From: Methanobacteriota archaeon
GTDB taxonomy: Archaea; Halobacteriota; Halobacteria; Halobacteriales; Halalkalicoccaceae
Reading direction: 5' to 3'
Assembly: GCA_022561895.1 (NCBI GenBank)
Contig: JADFQH010000200.1
Coordinates: 1-5,883, forward strand
DNA length: 5,883 bases
Shown here: in pieces, positions 1-5,811 of the stretch
Layout: each line of letters begins with the position of its first letter
Numbering within the stretch: the stretch's first letter is position 1
The notes under the pieces: generated by a model
Seen by the model: only the letters and a program-made list of their open reading frames with translations
Database searches by the model: none
What the model was told of the DNA's origin: nothing
Made by a program: the position numbers and the translations under genes

Positions 1-413
1 GGGCCGAGCTCCTGCAAAAGGCGGCGCAGCAGGTCTTCCCGAGAGACCTCCCGCGCTGCGGCCGCGTTCAGGCTAGTTGCCGTGGCGGAAAGCTCCCCCA
101 ATGCTTCCGGGTCCAGCGTAACGTTCACGCCAATACCCAGCACGGCATAACGGACCTCTTCCCCCGAGATGACACTTTCCACCAGGATGCCCGCTACCTT
201 TTTCCCACCGATCAGCACATCGTTGGGCCACTTGATTCGAGGCTGGAGCCCGGTGGTCTTGGCAATGGCACGGACCACCGCCACGCCGGCCAGTGGGCTC
301 AGCAGAGGCAGCGCCTCAAGGGTGGGATAGAATACCACCGAAAAATAGAGATTGCCGGGTTGGGATACCCAGGTTCTGCCGAACCGGCCCCGGCTGGCCT
401 GCTGGGTCTCGGC
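1..413 (-). CDS. birA: Biotin--[acetyl-CoA-carboxylase] ligase (BirA), central and C-terminal fragment, bacterial type
   Basis: BirA activates biotin with ATP and attaches it to a lysine of biotin carrier proteins such as the acetyl-CoA carboxylase subunit, in the cytoplasm. The minus-strand frame is open across the whole stretch (137 codons) and has no start or stop inside the window. The family hallmarks appear in order: Ala-Glu-x-Gln (AETQQA, ending at 413), the biotinyl-AMP binding loop RGRFGR (375-392), a GNLYFSVV strand, the signature KWPND (219-233) followed by GGKKVAGIL (183-209), and GIGVN (123-137). The fragment continues off the left edge into the C-terminal SH3-like region. The N-terminal part is missing because the reading ends at a junction with haloarchaeal DNA. 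Codon use is less extreme and the protein less acidic than in the genes to the right. The PGNLYFSVV/KWPNDVLIGGKK pattern recalls bacterial, possibly Chloroflexi, enzymes, but that placement is a guess. Confidence 0.88.
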
Positions 414-426
414 CCGGCCGCGACTA
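411..426. other. Probable chimeric junction: bacterial birA joined to a haloarchaeal protease gene
   Basis: Conserved BirA sequence is recognisable on the minus strand up to the Ala-Glu codons at 408-413. The next upstream codons (Arg-Gly-Arg) no longer fit the hydrophobic strand expected before AExQ in this family. On the plus strand, typical haloarchaeal sequence (SAQESVDTAF and onward) is established by about 432. The break therefore lies close to 411-426. Both genes are truncated here, and no terminal repeat, integrase or target duplication is visible. The break position is an inference from protein patterns. Confidence 0.72.
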
Positions 427-3014
427 ACGCTAGTGCCCAAGAGAGCGTCGATACCGCGTTCATGAACGTCCGGGTACAGGAGGCACTACACGCGTGGGAG
501 CGGGGCTATCGGGGGCGAGCCGACCGAACCCTCGCACTGACCGACTCGGGGACGGATTCGCGTCACCCGGATCTCGGGCCGTGGAGCGGCGTCACCGCGA
601 GTACTGAAAACGGTTTTGAGACCGACGGCAACCCGCTTGCGGGCACGGGTGGGAACGTCGGGTCGAACACTCCCAAACTACTGGGCTGGCACAACGACAA
701 CACCCGTTTTGGTGGGTTCAGCCAGCCACGCGACGAGAACTCCCACGGCACACACGTCGCCTCGATCATGGCCGGATCGGGACGCGCAAGCGCCATCGAC
801 CCCAATAGGTACAGCGAAGACGAACCACGCACAACGCTCGTTCTCGGCGACACGCTGAGTTACGAGGTCGAGGCCGAAGAGGGAACCGGCGTCTTCGGAA
901 GCGTCTACGGCGACGCGATCGAGGTGTTCATCGAGGGACCCGACGGCGAGGAACTCGCACGCGCGGCGGGTGCGAGCGGCCTGAGCGAGGAGACCTTCCA
1001 GAACAACATCGCAGAGACGCCCACCGTCCACGAGGAGGGCGAAGCGATCTATACTGTTCACGTCACCGCCCTCGAAGGCGAACTCGTCTCTACAGGAAGA
1101 GTCGAGCGCCTCGCGGTCGGTGCGTTCATCCATCCCGAGGACACCGCCGGGGATCGCACCAGCGACGGCGACCTCTCGCTGCACGCGGGGATGGCCCCCA
1201 ATACGGGGATCGTGAGCCTCACCGATCTGGGGACCGCGACGGCGGATCTGGGCGATCACGCCGAGGCGTTCGCCGAGACGTTCAACACCCGCGCGGTGAA
1301 CATGTCGTGGGGCTTCGTCGGCGGCCTTCCGCTTGGAGCGGCTGGCGGCGTCCTCGATGGGACCGTTGACGACATCGAGAACATCGCCGGGGCAGGAATA
1401 CTGTCGGTGGCGGCGGCAGGCAACGACGCGACACCTGCAAGCGGTAACGGCGCACCCGCGGTCGCAAGCGAGGCGATCTCCGTGGTTGCGACCGACCCCA
1501 ACGACGGCATCGCCTCTTACTCCAGTGGCGGAGTTGCAGGAATCGACCAGTCCGGCGAGCCGTACATGAAACCCGACGTGACCGCACCCGGTGGCGAGGT
1601 AACTGTACTGGATATCGCCGCGCTGACCGGCGACCCTGAGGATGAAGTCACGACCGAACAGCCCGAGTCGGCCGCGGCCGAAGCCGACTTGGAGGAGTGG
1701 TCCTACAACGATTCGGATCTCGTACCCAAAACCGAGTTCAGCTCTTCAATAACTGGTGACGCCGACTACGAGATCGACCTCGCGGACGAGGTGACGGACG
1801 CGCTCAGCCTCGATTCCGAGCTCGTCTCCTCGCTTTCGCGCGGTGGGTTCCGCGAGGGCGACGGTCGGGACGGCGTACGCGATTATACGGGCAAGGCGGG
1901 AACCTCGATGGCCGCCCCGAGCGTCTGTGGTGCGGCCGGGCTGGTCGCCGACGCGATGGAAGAGGACGCTCCCGGCGCAATTTCGCTCCCGGAACCGAGT
2001 AACACGAACTACGAGGACGTGCTTCGCCTGAAGCAGGTGATCCTTGCGACCGCAAGCGAAACCGCACTGACCGCCGCGCCGTATCACGCCGCGAAAGCCC
2101 CGATCTACACCTTTGGCGGGCGCGACCAGTACGAAGGATTCGGTCGAATGAACGTCGGACCAGCCATCGACGCTGTCACCCGCGACATCACGGAGTCGTC
2201 TATTTCAGGTATTGTCGGACTCGACGTTCCACGAGACGAGCGTGCGGTCGCCGGATTCGTCTCGACCACCGAACCGGGCGAGTTCGAAGCCGACCTCGCC
2301 TTCAGCAACTACGGCGGATCGAACTCGGGGGCGACGCGGGGCGACCCACACCTCGATCTCTTTGTGTACGACGCACAGCAGCCCGACCCGCTGACTGGCG
2401 AGCCAACGGTCGTCACGAAGGACGCTGGGATCACCGGCGACGCCAACGTCTCGTGGAGCGTTTCGCCCGGTGATCTCGACGAGAGCGATGGCGAGCGCGT
2501 CTTTTACGTCGTCGCCAAACTCGTGAACGTGCCGGGTGTCGTCAACGGCTTCGACGTGCAGGCCCATCTCGATCTAGGTACAGAATTCGACGCCGCGGGA
2601 CTGATCGTCGAGGGCACACGCGAGGATTCGGGGAGCGTCTTCACCGGCGGCCAGACGAATAGGACAGAGCTCGACGTGGAGGTACTCAATCCCGAGGGAC
2701 AGGAGGTTATCGTTCGGGACACCGTTCCACAAGGATGGGAGGTCGACGAGGACAACGGCGATGTGGAGGCGACGACACCAGCGTTCGGCGGCGGTACGCA
2801 CGTCTACTTCGGACTTGACGATCCGCAGGACGCCTACGAAGCGCTGACCCATTTCGCAGAAGCTCCCGACAGCGTCGATGAATCGGATCGCTATACGTTC
2901 GGACCCGTTGCAGTCTCGACCGAGACGGACGACGACGGCACGCTCAGTAGTCGAGAGTGGGTCGACGTGAGTGGGACCGAGCGGACAGTGACGGTCGCGG
3001 CACAGGAGACGTAG
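414..3014 (+). CDS. Large S8 (subtilisin-family) serine protease, 5' end missing, haloarchaeal
   Basis: This is a secreted or surface serine endopeptidase of the subtilase family. The catalytic residues are all present: Asp at 543-545 (TDSGTD), His at 744-746 (NSHGTHVAS), oxyanion Asn at 1422-1424 (AAAGND) and Ser at 1905-1907 (GTSMAAPS). The core carries two insertions. A beta-rich stretch (about 813-1157) sits between the His and the GMAPNTGIV strand, and an acidic, Ala/Ser/Glu-rich stretch (about 1593-1889) precedes the Ser. Two beta-sandwich-like regions follow the catalytic domain: about 2217-2594 (PPC-like) and about 2622-3011, whose VPQGWEVDEDNGDVE resembles the Ig-like domains of haloarchaeal surface proteins. 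The open frame runs back to a TTG at 360, but 360-413 is antisense to birA, so that is not a true start. The original start and signal peptide are absent, and ATNASAQ may be the remnant of a cleavage region. Only about 35 residues precede the catalytic Asp, so no propeptide is visible. The protein is strongly acidic. The stop lies 4 bases before the next protease gene. The substrate is unknown. Confidence 0.9.
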   Translation, partial: PAATNASAQESVDTAFMNVRVQEALHAWERGYRGRADRTLALTDSGTDSRHPDLGPWSGVTASTENGFETDGNPLAGTGGNVGSNTPKLLGWHNDNTRFGGFSQPRDENSHGTHVASIMAGSGRASAIDPNRYSEDEPRTTLVLGDTLSYEVEAEEGTGVFGSVYGDAIEVFIEGPDGEELARAAGASGLSEETFQNNIAETPTVHEEGEAIYTVHVTALEGELVSTGRVERLAVGAFIHPEDTAGDRTSDGDLSLHAGMAPNTGIVSLTDLGTATADLGDHAEAFAETFNTRAVNMSWGFVGGLPLGAAGGVLDGTVDDIENIAGAGILSVAAAGNDATPASGNGAPAVASEAISVVATDPNDGIASYSSGGVAGIDQSGEPYMKPDVTAPGGEVTVLDIAALTGDPEDEVTTEQPESAAAEADLEEWSYNDSDLVPKTEFSSSITGDADYEIDLADEVTDALSLDSELVSSLSRGGFREGDGRDGVRDYTGKAGTSMAAPSVCGAAGLVADAMEEDAPGAISLPEPSNTNYEDVLRLKQVILATASETALTAAPYHAAKAPIYTFGGRDQYEGFGRMNVGPAIDAVTRDITESSISGIVGLDVPRDERAVAGFVSTTEPGEFEADLAFSNYGGSNSGATRGDPHLDLFVYDAQQPDPLTGEPTVVTKDAGITGDANVSWSVSPGDLDESDGERVFYVVAKLVNVPGVVNGFDVQAHLDLGTEFDAAGLIVEGTREDSGSVFTGGQTNRTELDVEVLNPEGQEVIVRDTVPQGWEVDEDNGDVEATTPAFGGGTHVYFGLDDPQDAYEALTHFAEAPDSVDESDRYTFGPVAVSTETDDDGTLSSREWVDVSGTERTVTVAAQET
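3004..3008 (+). promoter_or_regulatory. Shine-Dalgarno-like AGGAG for the second protease gene
   Basis: AGGAG lies inside the last codons of the upstream protease gene and 10 bases before the ATG at 3019. It supports that ATG and internal initiation within a shared transcript. There is no room for a separate promoter between the two genes. Confidence 0.5.
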
Positions 3015-3018
3015 ATTC

Positions 3019-4497
3019 ATGGCAGACCATACACCACAGAACGCGAACAGACGGCGCTTCCTGAAGCTCGCTGGTGCGGCCGGGGTCGCGGGGGCACTCC
3101 CTGGAACGGCCGCTGCCGATCCCGTCGCGGACGCACTCGATACGGGTACAGAAAGTCTACAGGAGGCGCTCGTGGTCTTCGAGGAGAACGACGATACTGC
3201 GCTGCTTGAGAATCTCGACCTCTCGGAGGGCTACTACGGCTTCGAAGTGCTGCCGATCGCCTTTACCCGGCTGACGGGTACGGAGATCGAACTCGTCGCC
3301 GGGCTGCCCGAAGTCCTTCGTGTTGCCCCGAACGAGGAACTCGAGTTCGAGAACGACGACTCGCGGGCTGACAACCGCTCGGGCGACGTGCAGGCCGGCG
3401 AGGGGGTAGGCGAGTATACGGGCGAGAACGTCCACGCCGCGGTGATCGATTCCGGCATCGACGGCGCACACGCTGACTTCTCGGAGAACCTCGTGGCGAA
3501 CTGGCGCTGGGTCGGCGACCCACTCGAAGATCCCGAACGCACCCTCTGGGAAGACGTGGGCAACGTCAACAGCGACGACAACGGCCACGGTACGCACTGT
3601 TCAGGTTCGATCGGTGCTGATGGCACGGAATCCGACGGTGAGTTCCGGGGGATGGCTCCCGACGTGGATCTGACCGCGTATGCCACGGGGTTGGGACTGT
3701 TGATCGTCAAACCCATCGCCGCCTACGACCACATGCTCGACCGTCAGCGCGATGGCGAAGTAGACATCCAGATCGCCTCGAACTCCTTTGTAGCTGGTCC
3801 CGGCGAGTTCGACCCACACGACCCGCTTGCGGTGGCAATGTGGCACGCCCACGAGGAGGGCATGTTGATCACCTTCTCTGCGGGCAACGACGGACCCGAA
3901 AACGACACGCTCGGTCAGCGAAAGCAGGCTCCCTACACGCTGTCGGTCGCCGCGACCCATGCCGACGGGTCGGTCGCGGACTTCTCCTCGCGGGGTGACG
4001 TGGACGGGAATCACAGTCGGGAGGAGGCCTACGCGAACATGGTCGAACTCTACTCGGGCACGCCCGAAGACGAGATCGACGGGCCGTTCGCGCTGCACCG
4101 AAACGGCGTCGGCGCGAAGGGCGTGGACGTGATGAGCACGGTCAATCCCGCCCATCCCTTGGCCGCGCTCGGCGATGACGACGAGATCTGGTACGGCCTG
4201 CTCTCGGGGACGAGCATGTCGAACCCGACGACGGCGGGTTGTGCGGCGCTGTTTCTCGACGCGTACTTCGAGAATCACGGCGAGTTTCCCGACCCCCTCG
4301 ATACGATCAACACGCTGGAGGCAAGTGCTGATCCCGACGCCACCGAGGGTCTCAACGATCCGGCGGGCGAAGCGACGTACACTATCGAGAACATGGGTGC
4401 GGGCTACGTCGACGCGCTCGCGGCGGTCGAACGAGCCGAACGCGGACAGACCGCCCGATTCAACCAGGTCAGGGTCGCAGACAGCGAGGGTGAGTAG
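3019..4497 (+). CDS. Tat-exported S8 (subtilisin-family) serine protease with propeptide-like region (halolysin-like)
   Basis: A complete 492-residue subtilase. The N-terminus has a twin-arginine signal (RRRFLKLAG, residues 11-19) followed by an Ala/Gly-rich hydrophobic stretch and a plausible cleavage region near AAADP (31-35), indicating folded export by the Tat pathway. Residues about 47-110 resemble the inhibitor-I9-type propeptide of subtilases, which assists folding and is removed on activation. The catalytic domain has Asp144 (AVIDSGID), His190 (NGHGTHCSGS), oxyanion Asn290 (FSAGNDGP) and Ser399 (SGTSMSNP). A Cys follows the His motif (Cys194), as in proteinase K-type enzymes. Unlike its upstream neighbour it has no long C-terminal domain: about 90 residues follow the Ser, ending in an acidic tail. 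It starts 4 bases after the upstream protease stop and is probably co-transcribed. The ATG at 3019 is supported by the Tat motif directly after it. Extracellular protein degradation is the likely role; the substrate is not known. Confidence 0.93.
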   Translation: MADHTPQNANRRRFLKLAGAAGVAGALPGTAAADPVADALDTGTESLQEALVVFEENDDTALLENLDLSEGYYGFEVLPIAFTRLTGTEIELVAGLPEVLRVAPNEELEFENDDSRADNRSGDVQAGEGVGEYTGENVHAAVIDSGIDGAHADFSENLVANWRWVGDPLEDPERTLWEDVGNVNSDDNGHGTHCSGSIGADGTESDGEFRGMAPDVDLTAYATGLGLLIVKPIAAYDHMLDRQRDGEVDIQIASNSFVAGPGEFDPHDPLAVAMWHAHEEGMLITFSAGNDGPENDTLGQRKQAPYTLSVAATHADGSVADFSSRGDVDGNHSREEAYANMVELYSGTPEDEIDGPFALHRNGVGAKGVDVMSTVNPAHPLAALGDDDEIWYGLLSGTSMSNPTTAGCAALFLDAYFENHGEFPDPLDTINTLEASADPDATEGLNDPAGEATYTIENMGAGYVDALAAVERAERGQTARFNQVRVADSEGE

Positions 4498-4498
4498 T

Positions 4499-5452
4499 TC
4501 ACAGATACTCTTGACGGCGAAAATAGACGACGAGAACGAGGGTGATGCCGGCCATCCCGAGCATAACGGCGGGATAACCTCCCGCCCATTCGAGTTCGGG
4601 CATGCTCTCGAAGTTCATGCCGTAGACGCCGGCAACGAAGGTCAGTGGGAGGACGATCGTCGCGACGACGGTGAGGCGTTTCATCACCTCGTTGGTCGAC
4701 TGCGAGAGCGTGTTCAGGTAGATATCGCGCGCCCCGCCCACGAGATCGCGGTAGGTCTCGGTCAGTTCGACGAGGTGGACGAGCCGGTCGTAGATATCCC
4801 GAAAGTACTTCTCGGTCTCCGGACGGACGTGATCTGGATCGCCCCGCGCCAGCGCGCCGACGGCCTCGCGGGTCGGCCACGCGAGCTTTCGAAAACCCAG
4901 TAGCTCCCGGCGAAGGCTGTTGAGCCGCTCTAACGTACCGATCTCAGTCGAGACCATGACGAGATCCTCGACGGCTTCGATCCGCGCTTCGAGCGCGTCG
5001 AGCGTTGCAAGATACTCGTCGGTGACGCCGTCGACGATCCGGGAGGCGACGAAATCGGGACCCCGTGAGAGGAGCGTTCCTTCCCTTTCGACCGCCCGCC
5101 ACGCCCGGTCACAGGCGTCGGTGCGCGTATGGGAGAACGTCACCAGCCAGTCGTCGCCGATACAGATTCCCAAGGGCTCGGTGAGTAGCTCCTCGCCGAA
5201 CGACGTCTCGCCCGGCGCGAGTTCGACGATCTTGAGCAGGACGAACGTGTAGTCGGGGTACTCCTCGGTTTTGGTTCGCGCTACTTCCGAGAGATCCTCG
5301 ACGGCGAGCGGATGGATGCCGAACGCTTCGGCAACCCGGTCGAGTTCTTCGCTAGTGGCGTCGGTCACCCGAACCCAGACCCGCTCGTCGGAACTGCTTG
5401 CCGCAACGAGCGAGTCGATCTCCGCTCCGTGTTCGGAAAGCGTCTCGATCAT
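4499..5452 (-). CDS. corA: CorA-family magnesium/divalent cation transport protein
   Basis: CorA forms a homopentameric channel that admits Mg2+ (some members Co2+, Ni2+ or Zn2+) across the cytoplasmic membrane. This 317-residue protein has the usual length and layout. An acidic cytoplasmic alpha/beta domain spans residues 1 to about 150 (including IHPLAVEDL, 46-54). Long helices forming the funnel follow (about 145-258, including LNSLRRELLGFRK). The first membrane helix (about 260-278) ends in the invariant YGMN filter motif (Gly278-Met279-Asn280). A short loop (FESMPELEW) leads to the second helix (about 292-311) and a basic C-terminus (FRRQEYL), all expected of the family. The ATG overlaps the stop of the small upstream gene (ATGA), and a GGTGA element sits just before it, so translational coupling is likely. 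The 3' end is convergent with the protease operon, with one base between stops. Confidence 0.95.
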   Translation of the reverse strand: MIETLSEHGAEIDSLVAASSSDERVWVRVTDATSEELDRVAEAFGIHPLAVEDLSEVARTKTEEYPDYTFVLLKIVELAPGETSFGEELLTEPLGICIGDDWLVTFSHTRTDACDRAWRAVEREGTLLSRGPDFVASRIVDGVTDEYLATLDALEARIEAVEDLVMVSTEIGTLERLNSLRRELLGFRKLAWPTREAVGALARGDPDHVRPETEKYFRDIYDRLVHLVELTETYRDLVGGARDIYLNTLSQSTNEVMKRLTVVATIVLPLTFVAGVYGMNFESMPELEWAGGYPAVMLGMAGITLVLVVYFRRQEYL

Positions 5453-5604
5453 GGCTCACCCAGCCCGACGGCGAGCAGCGAAACGCCGATCATGATCGCG
5501 GTCACCGAGTACGCCCGTCCGGGGTACGGATTCGTGACGCCGACGAGATAGGCCACGAGACCGCCCACCGAAAGCACACAGCCAGCCGCGAGCGTGCGGT
5601 TCAT
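5449..5604 (-). CDS. Small two-helix membrane protein of unknown function, coupled to corA
   Basis: A 51-residue protein starting MNRTLAAGCVLSVGGL and ending GLGEP, with its ATG at 5604-5602 and TGA at 5451-5449. It has two predicted membrane helices, residues about 4-23 and about 33-48, joined by a short loop (TNPYPGRAY) with a Pro-Tyr-Pro-Gly turn and a single Arg. It is almost all hydrophobic and lacks the acidic surface of soluble haloarchaeal proteins, as expected for an integral membrane protein. A GGAG element sits 8 bases upstream of the ATG, and the stop overlaps the corA start as ATGA, which strongly supports a real, translated gene. The function is not recognised. The tight link to corA suggests, but does not show, a role alongside the ion channel. 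Confidence 0.78.
   Translation of the reverse strand: MNRTLAAGCVLSVGGLVAYLVGVTNPYPGRAYSVTAIMIGVSLLAVGLGEP
5456..5460 (-). promoter_or_regulatory. Shine-Dalgarno-like GGTGA for corA
   Basis: Read on the minus strand, GGTGA lies 3 bases before the corA ATG at 5452, inside the last codons of the preceding small gene. GGTGA matches the 3' half of the extended archaeal Shine-Dalgarno sequence, for which such short spacing is expected. It supports the ATG at 5452 and re-initiation after the upstream stop. Confidence 0.4.
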
Positions 5605-5612
5605 GGCGAGGA

Positions 5613-5616
5613 CTCC
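5613..5616 (-). promoter_or_regulatory. Shine-Dalgarno-like GGAG for the small membrane protein gene
   Basis: GGAG on the minus strand ends 8 bases before the ATG at 5604. The spacing is right for archaeal 16S rRNA pairing and fixes the start of the 51-residue gene. Confidence 0.5.
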
Positions 5617-5628
5617 GAACCGAGTGGC

Positions 5629-5633
5629 AAAAA
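5629..5633 (-). promoter_or_regulatory. T-tract between the VTT-like gene and the small membrane gene (weak TATA-like element or terminator)
   Basis: On the minus strand, GGTTTTTGCC has its five T at -29 to -25 from the ATG at 5604. That is about where a haloarchaeal TATA element would sit for a leaderless transcript. It also lies 13 bases after the upstream stop, where a short T-run could end transcription. It is not a canonical TTTAWA box, and a GGAG ribosome site is present, so neither role is established. Confidence 0.2.
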
Positions 5634-5646
5634 CCTTCGGTGCGAG

Positions 5647-5808
5647 CTACAGACCGATCGTGCCTTCGAGAAACACGGCGACGATTACCAGTCGGCCGAC
5701 GCTGCCAGCAAAGGCCGCAACCGAGAATTTGAGATAGTCGTCTTCGAGCACCGAAAAGGCGTACACCGAGGCGGTGTCGGGAAAAAAGGGGATCGAGAGG
5801 ACGAGCGC
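5647..5808 (-). CDS. VTT/DedA-like (TVP38/SNARE-associated type) membrane protein, C-terminal fragment
   Basis: The last 53 residues of an integral membrane protein, ending in TAG at 5649-5647. The sequence begins ALVLSIPFFPDTASVYAFSV, with a Pro-rich re-entrant-loop pattern (PFFPD), followed by an acidic turn (LEDDYLKF). A final hydrophobic helix (about 5656-5715) includes AFAGSVGRLVIVAVF. The Pro-x-x-Pro-Asp plus Gly-Ser-x-x-Arg arrangement resembles haloarchaeal VTT-domain proteins of the DedA/YqaA group, which are linked to membrane lipid or small-molecule transport. The frame stays open to the window end, but upstream of about 5809 the reading (GVAHGRSVRPGVGHEPDR) is neither membrane-like nor family-like, and the plus strand there encodes an S9 peptidase. 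The N-terminal part is therefore judged lost at a junction. The gene is probably in line with the small membrane gene and corA, 42 bases upstream of the former. The family call is moderate, made from memory of the pattern. Confidence 0.55.
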   Translation of the reverse strand, partial: ALVLSIPFFPDTASVYAFSVLEDDYLKFSVAAFAGSVGRLVIVAVFLEGTIGL

Positions 5809-5811
5809 CAT
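5803..5811. other. Probable chimeric junction: haloarchaeal VTT-like gene joined to a bacterial S9 peptidase gene
   Basis: Minus-strand membrane-protein sequence is convincing up to the ALVLS codons ending at 5808. Plus-strand S9 peptidase sequence is convincing from the HPVW codons beginning at 5809. The two genes are oppositely oriented and both are cut internally. No inverted repeat, tRNA or integrase is visible. A few bases may be shared by chance at the join, so the exact point is uncertain. Confidence 0.62.

Noticed and set aside
360..413. TTG at 360 as the true start of the large protease, with AGLLGLGPAATNASA as its signal peptide
   Set aside because: Bases 375-413 encode conserved BirA motifs on the opposite strand, so the hydrophobic reading is a by-product of birA codons, and there is no Tat or Sec n-region. 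Only the bases after about 413 belong to the protease.
678..1259. 193-codon minus-strand open frame within the large protease
   Set aside because: It is antisense to the catalytic domain, a common shadow in GC-rich haloarchaeal DNA. Its translation is Arg/Val/Gly-rich without a recognisable motif.
3601..4278. 225-codon minus-strand open frame within the second protease
   Set aside because: It is antisense to a fully supported subtilase carrying the catalytic motifs. The translation is basic and His/Arg-rich, unlike haloarchaeal proteins.
4490..4530. Intrinsic terminator between the convergent genes
   Set aside because: No stem with a T-run is visible on either strand near the two stops.
4404..4880. 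158-codon minus-strand open frame overlapping corA
   Set aside because: Out of frame with corA, strongly Arg/Pro-rich, and without domains.
4175..4903. 242-codon plus-strand open frame spanning the protease end and the corA end
   Set aside because: It covers parts of two well-supported genes in other frames. The first half is an Arg/Thr/Ser-rich shadow and the second half is antisense corA.
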